Source of the DNA: a virus
Length of the DNA: 42,654 nt
Virus record (IMG/VR): IMGVR_UViG_3300026484_000250
Coordinates: 1-42,654 of that record
Strand: one strand, 5' to 3'
Below, piece by piece: positions 33,317 to 41,468 of the stretch. Within the stretch, counting starts at the first letter, position 1; each line of letters starts with the position of its first letter. Position numbers and translations under genes: made by a program. The notes beneath the pieces were generated by a model, which was not told the origin of the DNA, did no database searches, and saw only the letters and a program-made list of their open reading frames with translations.

Positions 33317-33676
33317 ATGTTAGTATTTGTTTATGGGACTTTAAAAAGAAGTGAAAGAAATCATTCAGTTATTTTAGGTCTTAATGGAAAATTTATTACA
33401 ACTACTGAAACTGTTGATAAATATCCTATGGTCTTAGAAAAAGAACCATTCCCATATTTGTTCGAAGAACCAGGAACTGGTGAGAAAATAAGAGGTGAGA
33501 TATTTGATATTCCTGTTGAACATCTAAATAAATTAGATCAGTTTGAGGGTTCGCCTGATTTATATTATAGAGGAACTATTGTAGTTATATTAAATGGTGT
33601 AAATACTTTGGTTAGTGTTTATTTTGCCTCTCACAAAAGAAGAAATAAAAACTTTTTAAGGAATTATAATGGATGA
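33317..33676 (+). CDS. gamma-glutamylcyclotransferase-like (AIG2/GGCT fold) protein
   Basis: 119 residues. Begins with the family signature FVYGTLKRSERNH (4-16), and contains GEIFDIPVEHLNKLDQFEG with the LDxFEG pattern near 73-78 and YYRG near 84. Family members cyclise gamma-glutamyl groups; T4 GGCT-like and related proteins occur in phages. The exact substrate is unknown. Stop lies 5 nt past the ATG of the 33669 gene. Confidence 0.85.
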   Translation: MLVFVYGTLKRSERNHSVILGLNGKFITTTETVDKYPMVLEKEPFPYLFEEPGTGEKIRGEIFDIPVEHLNKLDQFEGSPDLYYRGTIVVILNGVNTLVSVYFASHKRRNKNFLRNYNG

Positions 33677-33818
33677 ATATTATTTTATTTATAAAAACTC
33701 TCTTGGGTATTGGTCACAGTGTACCAACCCTGTGTTTATAGCTGAACACAAATGTTGCAAGGCTTTTAAAAAAGAAACAACAAATCTACAGGAATTACTA
33801 AATTCCTTAAATAATTAA
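33669..33818 (+). CDS. hypothetical protein, 49 aa
   Basis: RBS TTAAGGAATT before ATG 33669, overlapping the GGCT-like gene by 8 nt. Cys-containing middle (SQCTN, HKCCKAF). Unknown. Confidence 0.55.
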   Translation: MDEYYFIYKNSLGYWSQCTNPVFIAEHKCCKAFKKETTNLQELLNSLNN

Positions 33819-33858
33819 GCATAAATTAAGTTTTATTTAGTTATAATATATTATGTAT
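33815..33858 (+). promoter_or_regulatory. promoter, phage consensus family (copy 1)
   Basis: ATTAAGTTTTATTTAGT then TATAAT at 33842-33847 and ATATTATG. First copy of the tandem duplication. Confidence 0.8.
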
Positions 33859-33900
33859 TAAAAGATACAATATTATAACTAAATTAAAAGGCTTAAAATG

Positions 33901-33944
33901 TTAAGCATAAATTAAGTTTTATTTAGTTATAATATATTATGTAT
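33901..33944 (+). promoter_or_regulatory. promoter, phage consensus family (copy 2)
   Basis: Identical to copy 1, with TATAAT at 33928-33933. Directly upstream of the 33984 gene. Confidence 0.8.
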
Positions 33945-33983
33945 TAAAAGATACAATATTATAACTAAATTAAAAGGCTTAAA

Positions 33984-34439
33984 ATGTTAATCACTACACA
34001 AACAAAAACTCCCGAATTTATTGTTGAAGTATCATATTCAAATCACCCTATGACACGAGAAGAGTGGCAAAAACAAGCTGAAGATAATTACTTTAATACA
34101 ATCACAATTTACTCGACTAACAAAGAATATTTAGAAGAACTTGCTTCAAAATTACCGAAATATGTAAATGCAAGATTTAGTTCTTGTTCATCTCAATTTT
34201 TTGATGAAGACGAAACAAGAAAGGTTTATTATTCTCCACAATGGTATAGTTTATTTGTTGCATTTTCAAATAACTCGAAAACAACTAAAGGAATAAACGA
34301 AACTGCTATTAAAAGATCTAAAAAGATGTTTGAACTTATTGATGAAATGAGTTTAGAAGAAAAATCTTCTTCTATTTACAAATACTTTAAAGAGAATTTA
34401 GATACTATAAAAAGAATTTCAGTATATGACAAAAATTAA
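33984..34439 (+). CDS. hypothetical protein, 151 aa
   Basis: Begins MLITTQTKTPEFIVEVSYSN. Ser- and Lys-rich. Mixed strand/helix (EEWQKQAEDNYFNTITIY near 26-43). No family recognised. Its promoter is duplicated, which may raise expression. Confidence 0.75.
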   Translation: MLITTQTKTPEFIVEVSYSNHPMTREEWQKQAEDNYFNTITIYSTNKEYLEELASKLPKYVNARFSSCSSQFFDEDETRKVYYSPQWYSLFVAFSNNSKTTKGINETAIKRSKKMFELIDEMSLEEKSSSIYKYFKENLDTIKRISVYDKN

Positions 34440-34454
34440 AAGATAAAAGGAAAA

Positions 34455-35246
34455 ATGATGAATAAGAGACAAGTAAAAAAATTTAATAAAAAAGTTGTTA
34501 ATAATATATTAGATAAGTTAGTTTTTAAAACTACTGATAGAAGATTTGGGAATGGTTATTTCTTATTTGAATTTGAGGGAAATAGTATTTGCTGGTTCTT
34601 TGTAAATGAATTACCTGATTGGAAATTTGGTATTTGGTATAATAGAGAAGCTGATACATATGAAATTTTTGGACAAACAATCACTTTAATAGATAAATTT
34701 AAACCTTATGCATCTCCTTTATGTGAAACTGATATAGAAAAATTTAATTTATGTCTCCAAGACATAAAAAATAAAAGTCCTGAGTGGAAAGAATATCTTG
34801 AGAAAACTGATCAAAGAAAACTTCAAGATAAAATAGATAATGAATATAACGAGGGTAACTTTAGAAGAATAAAAGAATATTTAGCTAAAGTTGAAGCTGA
34901 ATTTGAAGCTGGTAATGTACAAACTTATATTAAAATTGTTGATGGTAATACGAAACAATTTAAAGTATCTCCAAGATATAATTTATCAGAATATACTGAT
35001 ATTGATGGATATTTTAATAGTCAAAAGTCAAGAGAAAGAAGTATCCAGCTTTATAAAGATCTTTGTAATTGTATAGAATATTGTGGGAATTATAATGAAG
35101 ATTATACCCATTATATAGATGATGAAACATTTCTTTTTGAAGGAGAATTCTTAAGAAATCCAAAAGATTTTGAAGAAATGAGAAAAAGTTATAAACATAA
35201 AATTACAGATTTTGATGAACATTGTGGGCAAATTTTAACTTTTTAG
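34455..35246 (+). CDS. hypothetical protein, 263 aa
   Basis: Aromatic, acidic protein (FGNGYFLFEFEGNSICWFFV near 31-50). A stretch at 34751-34775 has ATGTCTCCAAGACATAAAA, a perfect dyad matching the repeat element at 23746. No family recognised. Followed by small genes. Confidence 0.75.
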   Translation: MMNKRQVKKFNKKVVNNILDKLVFKTTDRRFGNGYFLFEFEGNSICWFFVNELPDWKFGIWYNREADTYEIFGQTITLIDKFKPYASPLCETDIEKFNLCLQDIKNKSPEWKEYLEKTDQRKLQDKIDNEYNEGNFRRIKEYLAKVEAEFEAGNVQTYIKIVDGNTKQFKVSPRYNLSEYTDIDGYFNSQKSRERSIQLYKDLCNCIEYCGNYNEDYTHYIDDETFLFEGEFLRNPKDFEEMRKSYKHKITDFDEHCGQILTF

Positions 35247-35287
35247 AAAAAATAAGAAGTCTTAAAACATATATAAAGGAAATAAAA

Positions 35288-35455
35288 ATGATAAAGAGAG
35301 AATATTTTAAAGTTGGAAATATATATTTTGTACAAAGTAGAAAAACAAATGAAAGAGTTTTAGGAAGAAATTTAGGTTCTTTAAGAAAATCAAGCTTTTT
35401 AATTTCAGAGGTTCAATTTATAACTGAAGCTGATGTACCTATGAAATTTTTATAG
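35288..35455 (+). CDS. hypothetical protein, 55 aa
   Basis: Start set at ATG 35288 after AAAGGAAATAAAA. Basic N-terminus (MIKREYFKVGNIYF). No family recognised. Confidence 0.6.
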   Translation: MIKREYFKVGNIYFVQSRKTNERVLGRNLGSLRKSSFLISEVQFITEADVPMKFL

Positions 35456-35465
35456 GGGGGAAGAA

Positions 35466-35639
35466 ATGGAAACATATATAGAAAATAAAATTAATATATT
35501 AATTGATAATGGTATGAGATTGGGACAAATTTGGTCAAATATTGAAGGAATGTTAAAAACAAGAGGAATTGATATGTTCTATGCGAATGATGAACAAATT
35601 AATGAAGTTCTTGATAGCTTAATTGATTTATTAAGATAG
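35466..35639 (+). CDS. hypothetical protein, 57 aa
   Basis: RBS GGGGGGAAGAA. Begins METYIENKINILIDNGMRLG; helical, acidic. The upstream G run is the longest in the area and provides the ribosome site. Unknown. Confidence 0.6.
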   Translation: METYIENKINILIDNGMRLGQIWSNIEGMLKTRGIDMFYANDEQINEVLDSLIDLLR

Positions 35640-35673
35640 GTTTAAGTAAAGTTTAGTTATAATATATTATAAC
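35639..35673 (+). promoter_or_regulatory. promoter, phage consensus family
   Basis: TTTAAGTAAAGTTTAGT then TATAAT at 35658-35663 and ATATTATAACTTAAC. Starts the 35693 run with RlaP. Confidence 0.8.
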
Positions 35674-35692
35674 TTAACATAAAGGCTTAAAG

Positions 35693-35887
35693 ATGAAATC
35701 TTCAACAATGAAAAGAATTGAAAAAATAGTAGTAAGAGCACAAAACTTCAGATCAAATGATGAATATGGTTATTTATTGACAGATGGTGATGTAGAATTA
35801 TCAATAGAAATGATTTTAAAAGAAGAAAATGTTCAAGGAAACTTGACAAAAATGTCAGAAGATTTATTAGCTGAGTTAAAAAGATAA
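35693..35887 (+). CDS. hypothetical protein, 64 aa
   Basis: Begins MKSSTMKRIEKIVVRAQNFR; RBS AAAGGCTTAAAG. Acidic helical C-terminus. Lies 11 nt before the RlaP-like gene. Unknown. Confidence 0.65.
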   Translation: MKSSTMKRIEKIVVRAQNFRSNDEYGYLLTDGDVELSIEMILKEENVQGNLTKMSEDLLAELKR

Positions 35888-35898
35888 AAGGAAAAATT

Positions 35899-36963
35899 AT
35901 GAATAATAAAGATTTATTAAAATATGGTATAGATATTGCTAAAATTGAAAAAGAACACGACATTGAAGTTGTTTATTTAACATTATCAGGTTCAAAACTT
36001 TATGGTACAAATACTCCAACTTCTGATACAGATATTAAGGGTATATTTATCCCAAGTAAAAGATCTTTAATTTTAAAGAAAGATCCTGGGAGTATTACTT
36101 TAGATACAAATAAAACAAATATTAAAAATACTAGCAAAGATGTGGATTGTACAATTCATAATATTTATAATTTTTTCAATCAACTTAAAAAATCAGAAAC
36201 TGGTGCTGTTGATATTCTTTTTAGTATGTGGTCAAATGATACTATTGTATATGCTAATGAAAAATTTTTAAAAGTTATGAAAGAGAATTATAAAATATTT
36301 TTAAATAGAAATATGAAAAGTTTTATCGGTTATGCTTTAGGTCAAACTAAGAAATTTGGAATTAAAGGAAGAAGATATGATGAGCTTGATGATTTTATTA
36401 AGAAATTCTATGTATGGTCTGATAAATATCTTGAACAAAAATTAGATGATGGTAGAGGAAGTTGGGAAAATCTTAAAGGTTGGGTTAATGCTGGAAATTA
36501 TAAATATATAGAATTTTTAATGGCTCCAGGTCCAAAAACAAGTGGTGCTCAAAAAGATATTGAATATATCGCAGTTTTAGGTAAGATGTTCCCAAGAACA
36601 GTTAAAATTGGTTATATGTATGAAAGAATTTCTAAGTTATACGAACAATTTGGAAATAGAACAAAAACTATTGCAGCAACTGTTTCAAAAACTGATTTTA
36701 AAGCATTGTCACATAGTTTAAGAATAGCTTTGGAAGTTAAAGAACTTCTTGAAACTGGTTTTATAAAATTTCCATTAAAAGATGCTAAAAAACTTAGAGA
36801 AATAAAAGAAGGAAAATATGATTTTGAAGAAATCGTAAATGAAGTAGAAAAAACATTAACTTTAGTTGATGAAATGCTTTTAACTTCTGAATTTCCTAAA
36901 AATGCTGATAGTAAAAAAATTGAGAAGTTATATCTTGATTTTGTTGATCCAATTTTAATATAA
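35899..36963 (+). CDS. RlaP-type nucleotidyltransferase (Pol-beta superfamily)
   Basis: 354 residues. N-terminal nucleotidyltransferase site: LSGSKLYGTNTP with GS at 31-32 and TSDTDIKGIF with paired Asp43/Asp45, a pattern I associate with the 'RNA repair pathway Pol-beta' (RlaP) family, which is often near RNA ligases. The C-terminal part is helical with basic patches (RYDELDDFIKKFYVWSDKYL). Probably adds or transfers nucleotides on RNA ends. About 5 kb from the RNA ligase in the same direction. Confidence 0.8.
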   Translation: MNNKDLLKYGIDIAKIEKEHDIEVVYLTLSGSKLYGTNTPTSDTDIKGIFIPSKRSLILKKDPGSITLDTNKTNIKNTSKDVDCTIHNIYNFFNQLKKSETGAVDILFSMWSNDTIVYANEKFLKVMKENYKIFLNRNMKSFIGYALGQTKKFGIKGRRYDELDDFIKKFYVWSDKYLEQKLDDGRGSWENLKGWVNAGNYKYIEFLMAPGPKTSGAQKDIEYIAVLGKMFPRTVKIGYMYERISKLYEQFGNRTKTIAATVSKTDFKALSHSLRIALEVKELLETGFIKFPLKDAKKLREIKEGKYDFEEIVNEVEKTLTLVDEMLLTSEFPKNADSKKIEKLYLDFVDPILI

Positions 36964-36972
36964 GGAAAAATT

Positions 36973-37854
36973 ATGTTATTAGATGAAAGATTAGTACCAA
37001 CTGAATTATTAGTTGGTACGAGTGGAGATTTATGTTTCTTTACATATAAAGAAAATGGTAAAATAAATTCAGAACATTCGTGGTCAGGGTGGTCTAGTAA
37101 CTCTGACAACCCTATTGTCCTTAAGAATGAATTTAAACGAGGTTATAAAATTTCGGGTTTAAATCATAGATGGTCGAGTAGGTCAAGAAATAAAGATATT
37201 CTTTTAGTAAAACATCCAGATATTGAACAGTCATTCGAACTTTCTATGTCACAATTTTTAAAAATCTTAGAAGAATGTAATATTGTAGATAAAGAGTTTA
37301 CTATTGAATTAATAATTGATAAAAATAGATCTCTTATTACTAAGAAGATGTATGAAAAAGCTTTAAAAAATATAAACGAGAAAGAAGAAAAAGAAAATGA
37401 AAAACTAAATTTATTTGAAGCTAGAAAAATAAAACCTAAAGAACAAGTTCCAGGGAAAATTTATGTTGAGAAAAATGGTTATAGAGTTCTATTTTTAGGA
37501 TCTTGTGATATGCTTTCTAGTACAGATGGTACATTTGGTAAAAAGAGATTTTGTTATATTGACATATGGTCTAATGATAAGTTGCAACCGAAGAAAGATA
37601 ATTTACCATCATTTATCTATGAATGTGGGAATGGTTATAGAGTAAAGAATATTCGTTCAACAGTTAATAAATTAAAATTAGCAGAATGTGATGATACAAC
37701 AGAGTCATATTATAAATACTATACTGATGATGATTTTGAAAAAATTAAAATTGCATTTCAAAAATTTGATGGGTTATATGGTGGTAATATATTAAATGGT
37801 TCTAAAGAAAGACCAATACCAAGATTTAAGGAAGATTATGAAAAATTCTTATAG
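36973..37854 (+). CDS. hypothetical protein, 293 aa
   Basis: Basic-acidic mixed, with two regions of beta pattern (LVGTSGDLCFFTYKENGK near 13-30 and NGYRVLFLGSCDM near 166-178) joined by a charged helical linker (about 120-150). Starts 9 nt after the RlaP stop. No family recognised; context suggests a partner of RlaP, without proof. Confidence 0.7.
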   Translation: MLLDERLVPTELLVGTSGDLCFFTYKENGKINSEHSWSGWSSNSDNPIVLKNEFKRGYKISGLNHRWSSRSRNKDILLVKHPDIEQSFELSMSQFLKILEECNIVDKEFTIELIIDKNRSLITKKMYEKALKNINEKEEKENEKLNLFEARKIKPKEQVPGKIYVEKNGYRVLFLGSCDMLSSTDGTFGKKRFCYIDIWSNDKLQPKKDNLPSFIYECGNGYRVKNIRSTVNKLKLAECDDTTESYYKYYTDDDFEKIKIAFQKFDGLYGGNILNGSKERPIPRFKEDYEKFL

Positions 37855-38065
37855 TGAATGGTTCTCATCGTATATTTGTAATGAATGCAATAATGAATGT
37901 GGTTTAAGTACTCTTACTTGCCCAGAGTGTGGGTGTGATATTATACCTAGAAAAAATATAAGATATGTTTATGTACCACAATTTCAATTATTTGGGGTTA
38001 CTATTATTAGAAAAATAGTAGGGATAGAAACTCGGGATTATAAAGGAAATGTTTATTTATTATAA
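37838..38065 (+). CDS. small zinc-ribbon protein, 75 aa
   Basis: Start set at ATG 37838 after TAAGGAAGATT, overlapping the upstream gene by 17 nt. Zinc ribbon: CNECNNEC and CPECGCD (about 14-36). A following strand-rich part (IRYVYVPQFQLFGVTIIR). Unknown target. Confidence 0.65.
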   Translation: MKNSYSEWFSSYICNECNNECGLSTLTCPECGCDIIPRKNIRYVYVPQFQLFGVTIIRKIVGIETRDYKGNVYLL

Positions 38066-38075
38066 AGGGAGAAGT

Positions 38076-38441
38076 ATGAAAATTTTAATAATTGATGATA
38101 GTAAAACTATGAGGAGAATTGTTACAAATGTCGTTAAACAATTACTCCCAAGTGCTGAAATTACTGAAGCAGAAGATGGAGCCGAAGCTATTAAATTTTT
38201 AGCTAAAGAAAAATTTGATGTTATGCTATGTGATATTAATATGCCGAATAAAAATGGTTATGAAGTTTTAGAATTTTGTAATTCAATGAATATTAAAGAT
38301 ATGTTTAAAGCTATGATTACAACAGAGGGTGGGAAACCAGAGGTGATAAAGGCTTTAAAATTAGGAGCAAACCAATATATTATAAAACCATTTAATGCGG
38401 AAACTTTAAAAGAAAAACTTGAAACTATAATAAAAGATTAA
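38076..38441 (+). CDS. CheY-like single-domain response regulator
   Basis: 121 residues from ATG 38076 (RBS AAGGGAG). Complete receiver domain: acidic pair D7-D8, phospho-acceptor Asp53 in VMLCDINMPNKNGYE, TT at 82-83 in MITTEGGK, and Lys104 in YIIKPF. All residues needed for phosphorylation are present. In Campylobacter CheY controls flagellar rotation. Phage-encoded copies are rare. It could bind the host flagellar motor or kinase to change swimming, or be a captured host gene with a new role. No output domain, as in CheY. Confidence 0.92.
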   Translation: MKILIIDDSKTMRRIVTNVVKQLLPSAEITEAEDGAEAIKFLAKEKFDVMLCDINMPNKNGYEVLEFCNSMNIKDMFKAMITTEGGKPEVIKALKLGANQYIIKPFNAETLKEKLETIIKD

Positions 38442-38534
38442 GTGTAAAATTTATATAACTGAGAATTTTAGAGAGATAGATACACTTAGAAGAAGACTAA
38501 TAAATAACATTAAAATAAAGGTAAAGGAAATAAT

Positions 38535-39992
38535 ATGGTTAGTATTAAACAATTATCAGAGGCAGTTAGAAATGGCGAGTCAATCGTTGAAGCTAAATTT
38601 GATAAGAAAAAATTAAGAAGAGTTAGTGATTTATTAGCTTCAATCATCGGTAAGGGTGAGGGTGGAACTTATAATCTATTAGGTGCTGGTCTTGGAGAAG
38701 ATAAGTTTAAGAAAAAAGATGGTAACTCTGGATATGGGTTTAAATATATTACAAGTTCTGGAAATTTAATTAGATTTGGTTTTTATGATAAATCTAAAAA
38801 CAAATATGGAATTAATGTAGTTGACTTTTGGGATAAATCTAAAGGTGCTGGTCTTTTTACTGCTCCAACTACAACAATTGAATTATACGATTGGATGAAT
38901 ATTGTTGATGTTGTTGAAGAATTAAAAGATATCATTATTAGAGGAAAAATGGAGAATTTTTCTGAAGCTGTGATTAATGAGTGGGATGTTCCTAAAAAGA
39001 TGAAAGCATATGCCTTGACTAAAGGTATTGAATGGAATGGTGAAACTGGATCTAGATTTGAAAAAATCCTTAAAGATGCTGGTGTTTGGGATGAAGACGA
39101 ATATAAAGGTTTTAAAGTTAAAAAAGGTGTTGATGAAGAAAATAATGCAACAGTTACAGTAACAAAAGCTGAAAAAATACTTGATAAGAAAAAATATTCT
39201 GATCCAGATGTAGTTTTTGATGATATTGAAAAACTTGCAAAAGTTGTAGCTATGGGGTTACAAAATTCTCTTATTGTTTGTGGTGCTGCAGGAGTTGGGA
39301 AAACTTTCCACGTGGAAAAGTCAATGAAAACATTATTAGGAAGTCCAAATGGACCTGATGCTCAATGGAGATATAGACAAGGTGCTAAACTAAGCCCAAT
39401 GGGATTATATTTTGACTTATTTATGAATAGAGATAATATGACGATTGTCTATGATGATTCTGACTCAGTATTTTCTGATAAAGATGGTATTAATATGCTT
39501 AAATCAGCTCTTGATACTAAAAAAGAAAGAGTTTTATTTTGGAATTCACCTAAAACTCAAAATATTGAAATTTTAAGTCCTGAAGAACAAGAAGAATATT
39601 ATGCAAAATTATACGATGCGATGTTAAATAAACCTGAAGATGTTGGTACAAAAATCAAACTTCCAAATACATTTAATTTTACATCAAGAGTTATTTTTAT
39701 ATCAAATCTTCCAGGAGAAAAATTCCAAAAAGATGCAGATTTAGCAGCAATCGCATCAAGATCTTTATTTATGGATATTCAATTAACACTTGAAGATAGA
39801 GTTAGAAGAATTAAATCAATTATTGAATTCATAAGCCCTGAAATTGCTTTAGAAGAAAAACAAAAAGTTGTAGATCAATTATCTGCATCAGGAAAAGAAT
39901 TGACAATGAGAGCAGTTGTTGCTGCTATTGCAATTAAAGAGTCTGGTGAGAGTGATTGGGAAAGATTAACAAGAGAATATACGGCAGTTTAG
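38535..39992 (+). CDS. AAA+ ATPase, phage type (MoxR-like)
   Basis: 485 residues. Walker A GAAGVGKT at 250-257, Walker B MTIVYDDSDSVF near 299, sensor 1 VIFISNLPGE near 392, and a likely arginine finger near 408 (IASRSLFMDI). N-terminal 210 residues form a separate domain (about 37-120 with GFKYITSSGNLIRFGFY). Common among T4-like phage genomes but of unknown precise role; may remodel a DNA- or capsid-linked complex. Followed by a hairpin-rich gene-free stretch. Confidence 0.85.
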   Translation: MVSIKQLSEAVRNGESIVEAKFDKKKLRRVSDLLASIIGKGEGGTYNLLGAGLGEDKFKKKDGNSGYGFKYITSSGNLIRFGFYDKSKNKYGINVVDFWDKSKGAGLFTAPTTTIELYDWMNIVDVVEELKDIIIRGKMENFSEAVINEWDVPKKMKAYALTKGIEWNGETGSRFEKILKDAGVWDEDEYKGFKVKKGVDEENNATVTVTKAEKILDKKKYSDPDVVFDDIEKLAKVVAMGLQNSLIVCGAAGVGKTFHVEKSMKTLLGSPNGPDAQWRYRQGAKLSPMGLYFDLFMNRDNMTIVYDDSDSVFSDKDGINMLKSALDTKKERVLFWNSPKTQNIEILSPEEQEEYYAKLYDAMLNKPEDVGTKIKLPNTFNFTSRVIFISNLPGEKFQKDADLAAIASRSLFMDIQLTLEDRVRRIKSIIEFISPEIALEEKQKVVDQLSASGKELTMRAVVAAIAIKESGESDWERLTREYTAV

Positions 39993-39993
39993 T

Positions 39994-40025
39994 GTTGTAT
40001 ATTCAATAAAGACTAAATATACAGC
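39994..40025 (+). terminator. hairpin after the 38535 gene
   Basis: TGTATATT (39996-40003) pairs with AATATACA (40016-40023); two more pairs extend the stem. Loop of 12 nt. AT-rich and without a T run; likely a stabiliser or weak terminator. Confidence 0.4.
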
Positions 40026-40047
40026 TTGAAACAAATTTTAGAAATAA

Positions 40048-40112
40048 AGAACTTCAAATTTATTATACTATATTTCTTTATAGTAGTTTTTAAAAAAGGG
40101 AAGTTCTTTTTT
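40048..40112 (+). terminator. likely rho-independent terminator
   Basis: AGAACTTC (40049-40056) pairs with GAAGTTCT (40100-40107), followed by TTTTTT. A shorter inner stem (TACTATA with TATAGTA) sits in the loop. It ends the AAA+ ATPase transcript. Confidence 0.65.
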
Positions 40113-40252
40113 CTAATAGTTTTCCATCACAAAAATTTAATTAAATAGAAATAAAATAAGAAACTTCCTTTTTCTACACTATTCAGAACCTTATACCCTA
40201 CACTAAAGTAAATATACTTCAAATAAAAAAATACTCTCTAATAAAAAATAAA

Positions 40253-40359
40253 ATGTCTTGCAGATGTAAAAAAATTTTTATTAATCTATTATATAGTAAA
40301 ACTAAAAAATAAAAACCCTAAAAATTTTTATTAATCTATTATATAGTAAAACTAAAAAT
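40253..40359 (-). repeat. inverted relatives of the 23.5 kb repeat array
   Basis: ATGTCTTGCAGATG at 40253-40266 is the reverse complement of the 23.5 kb element, followed by two 40-bp copies at 40270-40309 and 40320-40359, 50 bp apart. An exact 35-bp match, in opposite direction, links 40280-40325 with 23704-23740. Together they flank about 17 kb of genes. The rest of 39993-40425 is AT-rich with no gene. Confidence 0.85.
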
Positions 40360-40424
40360 AACTTAACAAACTCCTTTCTAATATTATTAAAAATAAAATT
40401 TTTAAATTATTAAATTTAAGCATA

Positions 40425-40460
40425 ATTTAAGTAAACTTTAGGTATAATATATTATATATA
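40425..40460 (+). promoter_or_regulatory. promoter, phage consensus family
   Basis: TTTAAGTAAACTTTAGG then TATAAT at 40443-40448 and ATATTATATA. Drives the 40482 run and probably the DNA polymerase. Confidence 0.8.
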
Positions 40461-40481
40461 AAAAATAAAGGAACTTAAACT

Positions 40482-40754
40482 ATGGAAACAATCGAACAAA
40501 TCAAAGAAACAATCGATCAATTAAGAATTGAAGGATCTAAATTCTCTTATGAGGAATTAATGGCTGAAGAAAATGGTGCTGAAGAATTTTTAACTTTTTA
40601 TAAAGTCATTACTGAACTTTATAACGAAAACTGTAATGATACAACACAATCAGATATTCCTCTATCAGCTTTAAATGAAGAGCTTTTTGAAGTTCTTAAA
40701 GAAGCTTTAATTGAAAAATCAATTAAAATTGTAGAAACTTTATCAGAGATTTAA
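40482..40754 (+). CDS. hypothetical acidic protein, 90 aa
   Basis: Strongly acidic, helical (SYEELMAEENGAEEFLTFYK near 23-42). RBS AAAGGAACTTAAAC. No family recognised. Confidence 0.7.
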   Translation: METIEQIKETIDQLRIEGSKFSYEELMAEENGAEEFLTFYKVITELYNENCNDTTQSDIPLSALNEELFEVLKEALIEKSIKIVETLSEI

Positions 40755-40755
40755 T

Positions 40756-40965
40756 ATGTTTACTGTATATTGTAAAATAGAGGGAGGAATTCCCCTAAAG
40801 GTTGACTCATTTAATTCATTAGAAGAAGCAAAAGCTGGTTTAGAAAAAGGAGTTGAATATATGTCAAAGTCGAATATTTTTATAACTAAGAAGTTTGATG
40901 AAAAAACTGAACTTTATTTTCAAGATGGAAATATGTTTGCGACAATTTATTTAAGCGAAGAATAA
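40756..40965 (+). CDS. hypothetical protein, 69 aa
   Basis: Begins MFTVYCKIEGGIPLKVDSFN; beta start and a helix (SLEEAKAGLEKGVEYMS). Starts 1 nt after the preceding stop. Unknown. Confidence 0.65.
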   Translation: MFTVYCKIEGGIPLKVDSFNSLEEAKAGLEKGVEYMSKSNIFITKKFDEKTELYFQDGNMFATIYLSEE

Positions 40966-40985
40966 ATTTTTATAATATATTAAAG
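40960..40985 (+). promoter_or_regulatory. possible promoter, degenerate family member
   Basis: TAAGCGAAGAATAAATTTT then TATAAT at 40971-40976 and ATATTAAAGG. Just after the 40756 gene and 18 nt before the 40994 ATG; the upstream TTAAG overlaps coding sequence. Confidence 0.45.
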
Positions 40986-40993
40986 GATAAAAT

Positions 40994-41239
40994 ATGAAAG
41001 CACCATCAATAGAAGAAGTTCTTGTTCAAAAAGTTGAACAAGAAGATATTTTAAGTATCAAAGGGATTATAGAAAGACACAATCTTGATTTAACATCTGT
41101 AGAATATATTGTTAGAAATAATAGTGATTTTGATACAATTAAATTAAAGAATATTATTAGAGTTGTAGGAGATCTTTTTGTTAAAGAAGTATTAGCTCAA
41201 ATAAAAATGAAAGGATTAAGGGATGAAGATAAAGCATAA
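40994..41239 (+). CDS. hypothetical protein, 81 aa
   Basis: Begins MKAPSIEEVLVQKVEQEDIL; helical. Overlaps the 41223 gene by 17 nt. Unknown. Confidence 0.7.
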   Translation: MKAPSIEEVLVQKVEQEDILSIKGIIERHNLDLTSVEYIVRNNSDFDTIKLKNIIRVVGDLFVKEVLAQIKMKGLRDEDKA

Positions 41240-41453
41240 GAGGAAAAAAGATATTTTTGTAATTAAATGTACTCACAAAGAAGCAAAACTCCTAGAACAG
41301 GCATTAGAAAGCTTTAAATTAGATGATTTAAAAGTCTTAAATGATAGTTTATTTGATAAAGATGAATTTAGTTGCCCTGAAGAAGTTTTGCACGATTGCC
41401 TATTACTAGCAACAACTATTTCAACTAAATTAAAAGAAACAGATGTTTATTAA
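41223..41453 (+). CDS. hypothetical protein, 76 aa
   Basis: Starts at ATG 41223; RBS AAGGG about 7 nt upstream. Basic N-terminus (MKIKHKRKKDIFVIKCTHKE) and one CPEE segment. Precedes the DNA polymerase. Unknown. Confidence 0.65.
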   Translation: MKIKHKRKKDIFVIKCTHKEAKLLEQALESFKLDDLKVLNDSLFDKDEFSCPEEVLHDCLLLATTISTKLKETDVY

Positions 41454-41468
41454 AAATAAAGGATTAAA

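Larger units (their letters stand above)
33815..33986 (+). repeat. perfect 86-bp tandem duplication of promoter, RBS and start codon
   Basis: 33815-33900 and 33901-33986 are identical. Each copy contains the promoter, a hairpin (arms ATTTAGTTATAATAT and its complement), the ribosome site TTAAAAGG and ATG. The first ATG (33898) reads MLSIN then TAA; the second begins the 33984 gene. This looks like a recent duplication. Confidence 0.95.

Noticed and set aside
33898-33915. Short leader MLSIN at the first copy of the tandem duplication
   Set aside because: Explained by duplication of the start codon of the 33984 gene; kept only as a note.
38442-38534. Late promoter before the 38535 AAA+ gene
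   Set aside because: TTAAGTG and TATATAAC are present but not the family -10, so evidence is too weak.
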